Positions 11,106 through 19,863 of a DNA stretch of 64,000 bases are shown here, one piece after another. Origin of the DNA: Ectorhizobium quercum (GTDB lineage Bacteria; Pseudomonadota; Alphaproteobacteria; Rhizobiales; Rhizobiaceae). The number at the start of each line of letters is the position of its first letter. The first letter of the stretch is position 1. Position numbers and translations under genes: made by a program. The notes beneath the pieces were generated by a model that did not search any database, was not told where the DNA came from, and saw nothing but the letters and a program-made list of their open reading frames with translations. Where the stretch lies: assembly GCF_026552795.1 (NCBI RefSeq), contig NZ_JANFPI010000004.1:434001-498000 (forward strand). The letters run 5' to 3'.

Positions 11106-11684
11106 TCAGGCCTTCCGATGCGGTTCGCCGAGCGTGTGCATCAGCCGGTTCGCCCAGCCGAAGATCGCGATCGAGTGGATGAGGTCGAGGATTTCCAGAT
11201 CGCTCAGGCCCGTCTCGCGCAGGTGGTAGAACTGGTAGACGCCGACATTGTCGGGATGCGCGGTCAGGTCGACGCCGAAGTTGAACAGGGCCTGCTCGAA
11301 GTCCGGCAGGTCGGCGTCGAGGCCGTTCCTGTAGATTTCCTCGACCACCTCCGGCCGCTTTTCGAGCTGGATGTAGCGGTTGGCGTGAACGGCGGCGCAA
11401 TAGATGCAGGCGTTGACGAAGGAGGCGGCCAGCGCGCCGATCTCGCGCCCGCCGCGCGACAGGCCGCCCTCGCTGTACATGATGTCGTTGAAGAGGGGCG
11501 TGCGCTCGTTGAGCGCTTCCGCATCGTTGGCGAGCACCAGCGCATAGTCCGAAATCTTCTGGTTGGAAGGCGTGACCTTCAGCGCCTCGCGCTGCTCCGG
11601 CGTCGCGCTGTCGAGATCGACGGGCTTGACGTAGGGCTTCCAGACGAGCGCGTCGAGGGTGAATTCGTGTACGGCGTCCGACAT
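11106..11684 (-). CDS. AhpD-like peroxidase-related protein (CMD fold)
   Basis: 192 residues of the carboxymuconolactone-decarboxylase/AhpD fold. Glu81, Cys93, Cys96 and His100 (in ACIYCAAVH) have exactly the spacing of the Glu-Cys-Cys-His relay of AhpD (12, 3 and 4 residues apart), so thiol-dependent peroxidase or disulfide reductase activity is credible. It lies 1 bp after the stop of a second CMD-fold protein that lacks cysteines. From memory, NCBI models describe paired families of this kind named after Agrobacterium vitis genes Avi_7169 and Avi_7170; the match should be verified by HMM. A role in protecting against peroxide made by the neighbouring flavoenzyme is inferred. Confidence 0.82.
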   Translation of the reverse strand: MSDAVHEFTLDALVWKPYVKPVDLDSATPEQREALKVTPSNQKISDYALVLANDAEALNERTPLFNDIMYSEGGLSRGGREIGALAASFVNACIYCAAVHANRYIQLEKRPEVVEEIYRNGLDADLPDFEQALFNFGVDLTAHPDNVGVYQFYHLRETGLSDLEILDLIHSIAIFGWANRLMHTLGEPHRKA

Positions 11685-11685
11685 G

Positions 11686-12195
11686 TCAGTTGTCCCTCAG
11701 CATCTTGAGGCCGGCCACGACCAGCACCTGGTAATTGACGAAGGCGATGAGGCCCGCCAGCGTGACGATGTCGCGGTCGTCGAGGCCGGCGGCGTAGAGC
11801 TTCTCAATATGGGCGCGCGTCGCCTCCCGTGGCGTGAGCGTGACCAGATCGACATGGGCGAGGATGGTCGCAAGCCGCGTGTCGCCGCTCTCGTCCGGCC
11901 GGAAGGCGGGATCGGCGATGGCGGCAAGGTCGGGCGTTGCCTCCTCCCGGGCCAGAAGGTCCCTGTAGTGGGCGACGAGTTCCACTGCCTTCCACAGGCC
12001 TGCCATGCGGGCGGCGAGCGCGGCCCGCATGGCATAGGAGAAATTGCGGGGTTCGCGGGGGCGAAGGGCCGCTTCGTAGCTCGTCTGCGTCAGGTGTTTC
12101 AGCCTGGCGCGCTGTTCGCGCAGTTTGCGGATGTCCGGAAACGTGTCGAGATGCAGGACGGTGTCGATCACATCGGTGTCGGAATGGGCGGTCAT
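11686..12195 (-). CDS. CMD domain protein without cysteines (Avi_7170-like)
   Basis: 169 residues of the carboxymuconolactone-decarboxylase fold, with a helical N-terminus (PDIRKLREQRARLKHLTQTS) and the C-terminal core AHIEKLYAAGLDDRDIVTLA. There is no cysteine anywhere in the protein, so it cannot do the AhpD thiol chemistry and may be a structural partner of the adjacent AhpD-like protein. Gaps are 1 bp downstream and 10 bp upstream, indicating one operon. Its biochemical role is unknown. Confidence 0.75.
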   Translation of the reverse strand: MTAHSDTDVIDTVLHLDTFPDIRKLREQRARLKHLTQTSYEAALRPREPRNFSYAMRAALAARMAGLWKAVELVAHYRDLLAREEATPDLAAIADPAFRPDESGDTRLATILAHVDLVTLTPREATRAHIEKLYAAGLDDRDIVTLAGLIAFVNYQVLVVAGLKMLRDN

Positions 12196-12205
12196 CGCAT
12201 GGTCC

Positions 12206-12799
12206 TCAGTCTGCCGACAGCGCTTCGTCGAGGAAATTCAGGCGGTCCTGTCCCCAGTAGAGCACGTCGTTGTAGATCCAGGTCGGCGTGCCGAAGACGC
12301 CGCGCCGTTTCGCTTCCTCGTGGCTGTCGTTCCAGGCCTGCATGATCTCGGGCGTGTCCTCCATCGCCTGGAGCGCCTTGCCGTCGAGGCCGAGCCGGTC
12401 GGCGACGGCGATGCGCACGTCGGGACGCGTCACGTCCTGCTCCTCGGCCCACAGCGCGCGCAGAAGCGCATGGCTGAGTTCGAGCGCCGGCAGGCCGAGC
12501 CGGTCGGCGGCGATGACCATGCGCGCCGAGAACTCGTTGTTGGTCGGATAGTATTTCGGCTTCAGCACCAGCGGCATGTTCAGCCGCCTGCGCCAGCGGT
12601 CGAGTTCGACGGCATGGTAGTCCTGGCGCGGCTGCGGGCGCGAGCGCAGCGGCACGCCGCCATTGTCCGGCACGATGCGGGTCGGGCGCACCACCACGTT
12701 AAGATCGTGCTTCTCGATCAGCGCCTTGAACTCCGGCCAGCCGAGATAGGCCCAGGGCGAGCTGAGCGCGTGATAGTAGTAGACGGTCTTCTGACCCAT
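12206..12799 (-). CDS. DsbA-family / 2-hydroxychromene-2-carboxylate isomerase-like protein
   Basis: 197 residues starting MGQKTVYYYHALSSPWAYLG, with a strong GGAGGAG ribosome site before the chosen ATG; the frame is open further upstream only as a shadow. The thioredoxin-like fold is that of kappa-class GST / HCCA isomerases. The active-site region has Ser-Pro-Trp (SSPWAYLG) instead of CxxC, and the GVFGTPTW cis-proline motif lies near residue 165. Such proteins isomerise aromatic ring-cleavage products with glutathione, or act on disulfides; the missing CxxC favours the former. Position in a catabolic operon next to a monooxygenase supports a degradation step. Substrate unknown. Confidence 0.8.
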   Translation of the reverse strand: MGQKTVYYYHALSSPWAYLGWPEFKALIEKHDLNVVVRPTRIVPDNGGVPLRSRPQPRQDYHAVELDRWRRRLNMPLVLKPKYYPTNNEFSARMVIAADRLGLPALELSHALLRALWAEEQDVTRPDVRIAVADRLGLDGKALQAMEDTPEIMQAWNDSHEEAKRRGVFGTPTWIYNDVLYWGQDRLNFLDEALSAD

Positions 12800-12809
12800 G
12801 TTCTCCTCC

Positions 12810-14276
12810 TCAGGCTGTCTTCTGCGCGGTCGCGCCGGCGTCGGCGTCGACCCATTCGGAACCGTCGAGTTCCGGCTTCTCATAGGCGAGCAGCGCCTTC
12901 CAGTGCTGGTCGATATCGGCGATGAACAGCGAGGCGGCGACGCCGCGCGCCAGCCATTGCGCGCCCTCGCTGATGGCGGGAATGTCGCCGCTGACCTTGC
13001 CCAGGCTGACGGTCGAGCCGTAGTTGAAGCAATGGATGTCCTTCAGCCACGGCGCGGTTCCCGGCTCCTTCTCGGTGAAGGAGAAATCCTCGTTCAGCCA
13101 CGGGAAGCGGCCCAGTCCCGGATTTTCCTCGCCCTGCGGCGGCGTGTAGCGGTCCTCCCAGCAGGCGATCCGGTCCTGATAGGGGGCCAGTTCGCCGCGG
13201 CTCAGCGGGTCGATGGAGAAGCCGGTGCCGAGAATGACGAAATCGGTGCGGAAGACGCGGCCGTGGACGGTGGTGATGACGATCTCGCCGTCCTCCTCCG
13301 TCATCGAGCCGATGCCGCAATCGAAATGGAAATAGGCGTTCGGATGGCGGCTGACGCGCAGCGTCGAATTGTGCGGCGCAGGCGTCTGCTGCTTGAAGGA
13401 ATAATCCATCAGCCGCCAGCGCCATTCCGGCGCGATCTTCGCGAAGCCGGCGGTGACGCCGTAGGAGCCGATGCCCATCAGCTTGTTGACGGTCGGCATC
13501 GTCTTGCGCCGCGCGAGCAGGCGCACTTCCGCCGCCCCCGCTTCCAGCGCTTCCGCCGCATTGTCCACGGCCGAGGCGCCGACGCCGATGACGACGACGC
13601 GCTTGTCCTTCAGCCGGGTGAAATCGATCTCGTCGGCGGAATGCGCCCAGGAGGCGTGGCGCTGCATGCCCTTGACGAAATCGGGAACGGTCGGCTCGCC
13701 GAGGCCGTCGCGGCCGGTCGCCAGCACGATCTTGCGGGTCACGATGGAGGGTTTCGCACCGCCGTCGATTTCGAGCGACAGCAGCCCGTCGTCGCGCGGG
13801 ACGATGCGGGTGACGTGGGTGTCGTTCTCCACCGGGATCGACAGCACGTCGCGATACCAGTTGAGGTAATCCATCCACATCGGCCGCGGAATGCGGAACA
13901 GCGTTTCCCAGGCCTCCTCGCCGTGAAGCGCGGTGTACCAGGCACGGAAGGTGAGAGAGGCCATGCCGAGCGCCGGGCCGAGCAGGTTCTTGGGCGAGCG
14001 CAGCGTTTCCATGCGCGCATAGGTCCGCCACGGGCCTTCCGAGCCCTTCGGTGCGCGGTCGAGAATGCGCAGGTTGGCGATGCCGCCGCGGGTCAGCGAA
14101 AGCCAGGCCACGAGGCCACACATGCCGCCGCCGATGATCACGACGTCGCTGACTGCCGTGCCGTCCGTCGCGGTCACGGGCTTCGACCAGTTGGCCGGCG
14201 GATAGTTCAGATAGGCGAGATCCTGTTTCACCCGTTCATCCAGTGCCGCCAGCCGTGGGTTGCGTTCGTTGCTCAT
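12810..14276 (-). CDS. FAD/NAD(P)-dependent monooxygenase-like oxidoreductase
   Basis: 488-residue flavoprotein. An N-terminal helical extension of about 40 residues precedes the FAD Rossmann motif VVIIGGGMCG (49-54 being GGGMCG). The NAD(P)-binding motif VVVIGVGASAVDNAAEAL follows in the middle, directly after a segment with HASWAHSADEIDF that resembles the flavin-monooxygenase fingerprint. This two-dinucleotide plan matches flavin-containing and Baeyer-Villiger type monooxygenases. It lies upstream of the DsbA-like, CMD and MATE genes (gap of 10 bp) and downstream of the Pot-type importer (gap of 82 bp). The importer's ligand, likely a polyamine or other nitrogenous compound, is the natural candidate substrate, but this is inference. 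Confidence 0.8.
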   Translation of the reverse strand: MSNERNPRLAALDERVKQDLAYLNYPPANWSKPVTATDGTAVSDVVIIGGGMCGLVAWLSLTRGGIANLRILDRAPKGSEGPWRTYARMETLRSPKNLLGPALGMASLTFRAWYTALHGEEAWETLFRIPRPMWMDYLNWYRDVLSIPVENDTHVTRIVPRDDGLLSLEIDGGAKPSIVTRKIVLATGRDGLGEPTVPDFVKGMQRHASWAHSADEIDFTRLKDKRVVVIGVGASAVDNAAEALEAGAAEVRLLARRKTMPTVNKLMGIGSYGVTAGFAKIAPEWRWRLMDYSFKQQTPAPHNSTLRVSRHPNAYFHFDCGIGSMTEEDGEIVITTVHGRVFRTDFVILGTGFSIDPLSRGELAPYQDRIACWEDRYTPPQGEENPGLGRFPWLNEDFSFTEKEPGTAPWLKDIHCFNYGSTVSLGKVSGDIPAISEGAQWLARGVAASLFIADIDQHWKALLAYEKPELDGSEWVDADAGATAQKTA

Positions 14277-14358
14277 AACCTCGATCTCCTGCGAATGATG
14301 GTTTCGGGGGGCTGCCAGCGGCGGTCCCCCGCAAGTGCGATTGGTCCTCGCGCCGGCC

Positions 14359-15429
14359 TCAGTCCGCCAGCACCACGGCGTCCTGCTCGCGCCAGCCGAC
14401 CCAGACCTCGTCGCCGTCGAGATGCGACAGCGCCACCGGATCGAGCTGCACGGTCAGGGCCGTGCCGTTGTCGAGGGCGACGGTGAGGGACGTGTGGGCG
14501 CCTTTGAAGACCCTGTGGTCGACGCGGCCCTTCAGCGCCAGCCGGTCCTTCGGCTTTTCGGCGAGGCAATAGAGCGCCTCCGGGCGCAGGGCGACGGTCG
14601 CGCGGGCGCCGGGGGCGTGCGCCGTGCCGTTGAGGTCGGCATGGATCGCGTTGCCTTGCCAGTCGAGCGTGGCGACCGTTCCCTCGACCGACAGCAGCGT
14701 GCCTTCGAGGAAATTGCTCTGGCCGATGAAATCGGCGACGAAGCGGCTGCGCGGGCGCGAGTAGAGTGCGTGCGGGTCGCCCATCTGCTCGATGCGGCCC
14801 TTGTTCATCACCACGATGACGTCGGACATGGTCAACGCCTCCTCCTGGTCGTGGGTGACGAAGATGAAGGTCTTGCCGGTCGTCTGCTGGATGGATTTCA
14901 GCTCGATCTGCATCTGCTGGCGCAGCTTGGCGTCGAGCGCGGACAGAGGCTCGTCGAGCAGCAGCACCTCCGGGTCCGGCGCCAGCGCCCGCATCAGCGC
15001 CACGCGCTGGCGCTGGCCGCCGGAAAGCTGGTCGGGCATCCGGTCGGCGAAATCCTGAAGCTCGACGAGGGCGAGCAGCTCCAGCACCCGCTTGTGGATC
15101 GCATCCGAATCCCAGCCCTTCAGCTCCAGCCCGAAGGCGATGTTGCGGCCGACGGTGAGGTGCGGGAAGAGCGCGTAGTCCTGGAAGACGATGTTGACGT
15201 TGCGCTTGTTGGGCGGCAGGTGGGAGATCGCCTTTCCGTCGAGATAGATCTCGCCGGAGGACGGGTCCTCGAAGCCGCCGAGCATGCGCAGCGTCGTGGA
15301 TTTGCCGCAGCCCGAGGGGCCGAGCAGCGTGACGAACTGGCCCGGCTCGATGGCAAGGTCGAGGTTCTCGACGGCGGGTGCTGCCCCGTAATACTTGTTG
15401 ACGTCCTTGAAATGAACAACCGGCTGCAT
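14359..15429 (-). CDS. ABC importer ATPase (PotA/spermidine-putrescine type)
   Basis: 356 residues. Walker A GPSGCGKS at about 37-44, signature LSGGQRQRVAL, Walker B LLLDEPLSALD and the H-loop FVTHDQEEA define an importer ATPase. The C-terminal third is a TOBE-type regulatory domain as in PotA and MalK. The ATG chosen has AGGAG about 9 bases upstream and starts MQPVVHFKDVNKYYG; an alternative ATG at 15468 would add 13 residues and overlap the permease gene. It energises the two following-type permeases and binding protein encoded just upstream on the same strand. Confidence 0.92.
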   Translation of the reverse strand: MQPVVHFKDVNKYYGAAPAVENLDLAIEPGQFVTLLGPSGCGKSTTLRMLGGFEDPSSGEIYLDGKAISHLPPNKRNVNIVFQDYALFPHLTVGRNIAFGLELKGWDSDAIHKRVLELLALVELQDFADRMPDQLSGGQRQRVALMRALAPDPEVLLLDEPLSALDAKLRQQMQIELKSIQQTTGKTFIFVTHDQEEALTMSDVIVVMNKGRIEQMGDPHALYSRPRSRFVADFIGQSNFLEGTLLSVEGTVATLDWQGNAIHADLNGTAHAPGARATVALRPEALYCLAEKPKDRLALKGRVDHRVFKGAHTSLTVALDNGTALTVQLDPVALSHLDGDEVWVGWREQDAVVLAD

Positions 15430-15433
15430 GGCC

Positions 15434-16225
15434 TCAGCTCCTTGAACGGCGGGTAAAGTGCTCGGCATAGAGGCCGACGGCGGCGGTGACGATCAGCACG
15501 ATGGTCGCCATCGCGTTGATTTCCGGCGACATGCCGCCCTGCACCTTGGCGAAGATCAGCATGGGAAGCGTCGGCTTGTAGCCGCCGAGGAAGAAGGTGC
15601 GGACGAAATCGTCGATGCTGGTCAGCACGCAGAAGATCATGCCGCCGAGGAGCGCGGGCATCAGGTAGGGGATCGTCACCCGCAGGAAGGCGACGAAGGG
15701 ATCGGCGCCGAGGTCGCGGGCGGCATCCACCAGGTTGGCCGGCATGGACCTCAGCCGCGTCAGCACCATGATGACCACGAAGGGCACGGCGTGGACCGTG
15801 TGGGCAAGCACGATGGCGAAGGTGCCGGTGGGAATGTCCACCGCGCGGATGAAGATGCGCATCGAGATGGCGTTGATGAGGCCGGGAACGACGGCGGGCA
15901 GGCAGGCGAGCGCGAAGATGACGGCCTTGCCCCAGATGCCCTCTGCGGAGACGAGCAGCGCGATCCAGACGCCGACGATGGTGGCGGCCAGCGTCGTGGC
16001 CAGCGCGATGCCGATGGAATAGAAGGCGGCCTCGATGAACTGCTTGTCCTGAAGCACCTGCGCATACCAGCGCAGCGTCCATTCGGTGATCGGGAAGGCG
16101 ATGAAGTTCGCGTCCTTGAAGCTCATCGCCATCATCAGCGCCAGCGGCAGCATGAGATAGACGACGAACAGCCAGTAGGAGGCGCCGAGCGCGGTTTTCG
16201 GCAGGTCGTTGAGATAGGGGCGCAT
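15434..16225 (-). CDS. ABC importer permease (PotC-like)
   Basis: 263-residue inner-membrane permease with about six spans. It begins at once with a span (SYWLFVVYLMLPLALMMAM), then the FPITEWTLRWYAQVL loop typical of PotC/PotI, and has the EAA loop NLVDAARDLGADPFVAF. The gap is 10 bp to the upstream permease and 4 bp to the ATPase start. It forms the channel with the PotB-like protein. Confidence 0.9.
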   Translation of the reverse strand: MRPYLNDLPKTALGASYWLFVVYLMLPLALMMAMSFKDANFIAFPITEWTLRWYAQVLQDKQFIEAAFYSIGIALATTLAATIVGVWIALLVSAEGIWGKAVIFALACLPAVVPGLINAISMRIFIRAVDIPTGTFAIVLAHTVHAVPFVVIMVLTRLRSMPANLVDAARDLGADPFVAFLRVTIPYLMPALLGGMIFCVLTSIDDFVRTFFLGGYKPTLPMLIFAKVQGGMSPEINAMATIVLIVTAAVGLYAEHFTRRSRS

Positions 16226-16235
16226 CGGCTTCTCC

Positions 16236-17216
16236 TTACATCAGCCGGACGGAGCGGCCGCCGACGATGCGCATGAACAGGCCGACGGTGGTCAGCGAGA
16301 CGGCGAGCATCAGCATGGCGAAGGCAGCACCCTCGGGCCATTTGTCGTTGGAGGAGTGGAAGAGCTGGGCGATCACCTCCGGGAAGATGACGGAGTTGGG
16401 GCCGCCGAGCAGCAGCGGTGCGGCGAAGACGCCGACCGAGGTCAGGTAGACGAGGCTGCACCCGGAGACGATGCCGTCCTTCGACAGCGGCAGGATGACC
16501 CGGCGGAAACGCTGGAAGGGGCCGGCGCCGAGATCGGCCGCCGCATGGACGAGCTGCGTCGGGATCTTCTCGATGGCCGAATAGAGCGGCAGCAGCATGT
16601 AGAGCGCCAGGAGATAGACGACGCCGAAGCTGAGCGAGAAGGAGGTGTAGAGCATCGGGATCGGCCGGTCGATGAAGCCGAGTTCGCGCAAGAGCACGTT
16701 CACCGCCCCCCGGTTGGCCAGAAGCATGATGACCGAGAAGGTGCGGATCAACTCGCCTGCCCAGAAGGGGATGAGCAGCAGCAGCAGCGCCCGCATGCGG
16801 TTCTTCGGCTGGACGACCTTCGCGACGTAATAGGCGACCGGATAGACGATCACCAGCGTCGAGAGCGTCACCACCGCCGCGAAGACGAGGCTGCGGATGA
16901 AGGGCATGAAATACAGCCGGTCGGAGAAGAACAGCCCGTAATTGGCGAGCGTGTAGGCGGCGCCGTCCGGCGGCGGCGGATAGCTCGCCATGAAGCTGAT
17001 ATTGGCCATCTGGAAGATCGGCCCGAGATGAAGCGCGGCGATCCAGACGAGCGGCACGCCGGCCAGCAGGGCGAGCCGGACCCGCCGGCTGTCGGCGAGG
17101 CGTCCGATGGTGTGGCGGTAGAGGCTGGAGCCGGTCGCCCGGCCGATCCATCCGGCATAGCGCGGCGCCGCTGGCGAGGCGGCGGGGCGGGGTTGCGTCA
17201 TCGTCCTGTCATCCAT
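16236..17216 (-). CDS. ABC importer permease (PotB-like)
   Basis: 326 residues with a hydrophilic N-terminus of about 48 residues before the first span (LALLAGVPLVWIAAL). Five further spans follow, and the EAA loop is QLVHAAADLGAGPFQRF. The first ATG is used; a second ATG five codons later is equally possible because neither has a strong Shine-Dalgarno. A GC-rich hairpin lies between this gene and the binding-protein gene. Confidence 0.88.
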   Translation of the reverse strand: MDDRTMTQPRPAASPAAPRYAGWIGRATGSSLYRHTIGRLADSRRVRLALLAGVPLVWIAALHLGPIFQMANISFMASYPPPPDGAAYTLANYGLFFSDRLYFMPFIRSLVFAAVVTLSTLVIVYPVAYYVAKVVQPKNRMRALLLLLIPFWAGELIRTFSVIMLLANRGAVNVLLRELGFIDRPIPMLYTSFSLSFGVVYLLALYMLLPLYSAIEKIPTQLVHAAADLGAGPFQRFRRVILPLSKDGIVSGCSLVYLTSVGVFAAPLLLGGPNSVIFPEVIAQLFHSSNDKWPEGAAFAMLMLAVSLTTVGLFMRIVGGRSVRLM

Positions 17217-17256
17217 TGTTCTTGTTGTTCCCGGCTCTGGAAGAGCTGCATGCGGG

Positions 17257-17289
17257 GCGCGGCCGGCCCCGGGGAGGGACCGGCCGCGC
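17257..17289 (-). terminator. Intercistronic hairpin after the Pot-type binding-protein gene
   Basis: GCGCGGCCGG at 17257-17266 pairs perfectly with CCGGCCGCGC at 17280-17289 around a 13-base loop. It lies between the binding protein and its first permease. Such hairpins usually stabilise the upstream mRNA and reduce read-through, giving more binding protein than permease. No T-run follows. Confidence 0.55.
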
Positions 17290-17302
17290 AGTCGTGCTTG
17301 CC

Positions 17303-18403
17303 TTAGGCGGCCTTGATCTCGGCCGTGGCCTTGTCGATCATGTCGTTCTTCATGGCGCGGTTGACGGAGCTGAAGAACTGGATGCGCTCCATCTGCTCCG
17401 GCGGCAGCGACATGGCGGCGCGCTCCTTGTCGTTCAGCACCTTGTCCACCCCTTCGAAGGCCGAGGCGAAGCCCGACTGGCGCGTCATCGCCGCACCGAT
17501 TTCCGGCGAGGAGAGGATGGCGTCGAGGAAGGTGTAGGCGGCATCGGTGTTCGGGCCGTTTTCGACGACGTTGAACGAGTAGAGGAAGCCGTAGGTGCCT
17601 TCCTTCGGAACGGAAAGCTCGACCGGATGGCCGTCCATGATGAGCTTGGCGGTCGGGCCGGACCAGGTCTGCGCGACGTAGATGTCCTCGTTGACGAACA
17701 TCTGCTGCACCTCGGCGCCGGAATCGTAGTACTTGCGCACCTTGTCCTTGTGGCTGATGAGGAAGTCGCGGGCCTCGTTGGTGGCCGCCTGGGCGATGTC
17801 CGGCTTGCCGTCATAGGTCACGAAGTCGCCGTCGTTGCCCTGGTAGAGCATGGTGATCGCCAGGAAGTCGGAGACGATGTAGGAGGTCAGGTTCTTGTAC
17901 TGGTCTTCGAACATGATGCCCCAGCTGTCGGAAGCCTGCGTGTAGTCGGTGTTGCGGGTCAGGCCCTCGAAGCCGAACAGCAGCGGCACGCCGTAGGTCG
18001 AGCCGTCGATGGTGAGCTGCGGCGCGCCCTTGTAGGCGGAGGCGAGCTTGTCCCAGTTCTTCAGGCGGCCGGTGTCGAGCGGGGCGAGCAGGTTCGAGGT
18101 GATGAACTGCGTCAGGCGGTGGCCGGTGACGGTCACGATGTCGGTGGAGGGCGTCGCGCCCTCGGCGGAAAGCAGGTTGTACTGCTTGCCCTGGTCGTCG
18201 GTGAGGCGCACGCGCACCTCGATGCCCGTATCCTTCTGGAACTGTTCGATGAACGACTGCGGAACGAACTTGTCGTAGGTGGTGATGTTGACCACCTTGC
18301 TCTGGGCGCGGGCGGAGCGGATGATGCCCGGCGCCGCCAGCATGCCGGTGCCGGCGGCCAGAAGCTTCAGCGTGGAGCGGCGGGTTGCGGTAAGGTCTTT
18401 CAT
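17303..18403 (-). CDS. Extracellular solute-binding protein, PotD/PotF-like
   Basis: 366-residue periplasmic binding protein. The N-terminus MKDLTATRRSTLKLLAAG with a twin arginine and a cleavage region near ARA-QS suggests Tat export. The mature chain begins KVVNITTYDKFVPQSFIEQFQKDTGI, the usual opening of family 1 binding proteins of the polyamine / Fe3+ / aminophosphonate group. It is the first gene of a minus-strand importer set with an AAGGAGAG ribosome site. Ligand is unknown; polyamines, opines and other small cationic molecules are usual for this group. Confidence 0.88.
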   Translation of the reverse strand: MKDLTATRRSTLKLLAAGTGMLAAPGIIRSARAQSKVVNITTYDKFVPQSFIEQFQKDTGIEVRVRLTDDQGKQYNLLSAEGATPSTDIVTVTGHRLTQFITSNLLAPLDTGRLKNWDKLASAYKGAPQLTIDGSTYGVPLLFGFEGLTRNTDYTQASDSWGIMFEDQYKNLTSYIVSDFLAITMLYQGNDGDFVTYDGKPDIAQAATNEARDFLISHKDKVRKYYDSGAEVQQMFVNEDIYVAQTWSGPTAKLIMDGHPVELSVPKEGTYGFLYSFNVVENGPNTDAAYTFLDAILSSPEIGAAMTRQSGFASAFEGVDKVLNDKERAAMSLPPEQMERIQFFSSVNRAMKNDMIDKATAEIKAA

Positions 18404-18502
18404 GTCACTCTCCTTGTTTCCGGATGGCGGTTGCGCTGTTCTGTATCGGGTATGGCAGGTATCCGGCCCCGTTGCCGGGAGCCGGTGTCTTTCGGAAATG
18501 CC

Positions 18503-19474
18503 CTAGCGTATCTTCGTGTCGGGCCTTCCTCCATAGGTCATGTCGGCGACACGGCCGGTGTGGTGGGGATCGTGCGCCGTGAAGCCCGGCATGCGCGCCG
18601 ACGCGATCTGGATGATGATCTGGATCAGTTCGCGCGCGGTCGCCGACAGGGGGCGCGCGGCGGCGGAGAAGATCGCCCAGAGAAACGGAATGTCGGCATC
18701 GAGCGGCCGCACCTCGATGCCGGTCAGGGGCAGGCCGTATGCCGTCGCCGGCTCGACGATGGCCACCGCAAGCCCTGTCGAGGCGATCTGCACGGCGTTG
18801 AGCGCCGCGCCGGTGGCGATGATCCGTCCCGGCTTGACGTTCGCGGCGTCGAAGGCGCGGTCGACGCGCCGGCGCAGCCGGTAGGGATTGGCCATCGTCG
18901 CGATGTTGCGCCCGGCGAGATCGGCGATCGAGATCACCTCGCGCGCGGCCAGCGGATCGCCCGGCGCCAGCGCGGCGACGCAGCGGCCCTGGAAGAAGCC
19001 GTGGGCTTCGAGCCCCGGCTGCTCGGCCGGCAGGGACGTGACGCAGAAATCGGCGGTTCGGGCGAGCACGGATTGCACCGCCGCCTCCGCCGGCATGCCG
19101 CGCAGATAGACCTTGCGCGGCAGCAGGTCCTCCGGCAGCGCGGCGAGCGCCAGCGGGATAATGCCGCTCGCGAAGGCCGGCGTCGCGGCGATTTCCAGCG
19201 GTTCAGGCTCCTTGCGGGCAATGGTGATCGCCCGCTCGCGCAGGTGGCCGATGCCGCTCAGGAACCGTTCCGCATCCGCATGGAAGGCGATGCCCCGGTC
19301 GGTGGGGGTGATCTTCGGGCCGTTGCGGTCGAACAGCGCGAAGCCGAGGTCGGTTTCCAGATCCTGGATGAGCCGCGTGACCTGGGATTGCGAACGGTCG
19401 AGGAGCCGGGCGGCGCCGGTGATGCTGCCCGTCGACATGACTGCGAGAAAGACCTCGAGTTCGCGGATTTCCAT
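18503..19474 (-). CDS. LysR family transcriptional regulator
   Basis: 323 residues. N-terminal winged helix at about 1-60 with the typical TGSITGAARLLDRSQSQVTRLIQDLE helix-turn-helix region (FLAVMSTGSITGAARLLDRS and onward), then a two-lobed LysR substrate domain. It is transcribed toward the Pot-type operon and away from the opine dehydrogenase-like gene, so it may control either or both. The start codon lacks a good Shine-Dalgarno; AAGGCG lies 11 bases upstream. Effector unknown. Confidence 0.9.
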   Translation of the reverse strand: MEIRELEVFLAVMSTGSITGAARLLDRSQSQVTRLIQDLETDLGFALFDRNGPKITPTDRGIAFHADAERFLSGIGHLRERAITIARKEPEPLEIAATPAFASGIIPLALAALPEDLLPRKVYLRGMPAEAAVQSVLARTADFCVTSLPAEQPGLEAHGFFQGRCVAALAPGDPLAAREVISIADLAGRNIATMANPYRLRRRVDRAFDAANVKPGRIIATGAALNAVQIASTGLAVAIVEPATAYGLPLTGIEVRPLDADIPFLWAIFSAAARPLSATARELIQIIIQIASARMPGFTAHDPHHTGRVADMTYGGRPDTKIR

Positions 19475-19863
19475 GTCTATTATGCGCCTTGTGCATCATG
19501 AATGCTTGATAGTGCATAAATCGCATTTTCAATGCTAGTGACAAAGAACAATTTTGCGTTTTGTCAGCCCTGTGTGAAAAGATGTGTTTCTGCCGGTGCG
19601 GCTGGTCGAAAAATGCGCACAGGGTCGCTTGTTTCGGCATTTGCCCTTCCGGTTCGGGGCGGGGGAGTGCCGGTGCCTTTGCATTGATGAAAAGCAAGGC
19701 TGGAGACTGCACGCGAATCCGGCAAATGGTTTGGAAAAGATGCGGCAGCGGGCGTTTCAGGCGACTGTTGCGATAATGCGACATCGTTCGTTTTTCTGCC
19801 GGAGATCAGACGAGGACGGGCGCCCGGTCATGGCGGGTGCCGACAACAGGAGACAGGAAACCA
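19475..19863. promoter_or_regulatory. Divergent promoter region between LysR gene and opine dehydrogenase-like gene
   Basis: The 389 bases hold no credible gene; the open frames seen are extensions of neighbours. Next to the LysR start is an AT-rich stretch with GTGCAT twice (near 19490 and 19513) and a GCAT-N5-ATGC dyad between them, which resembles a LysR-type binding region overlapping its own promoter. The GGAGACAGGAAACC ribosome site of the opposite gene ends the region. Motif assignment is by eye. Confidence 0.45.

Noticed and set aside
19203..19784. A 193-codon minus-strand frame over the LysR start and promoter
   Set aside because: Its second half is the LysR gene in a wrong frame, and the first half has no family features or ribosome site.
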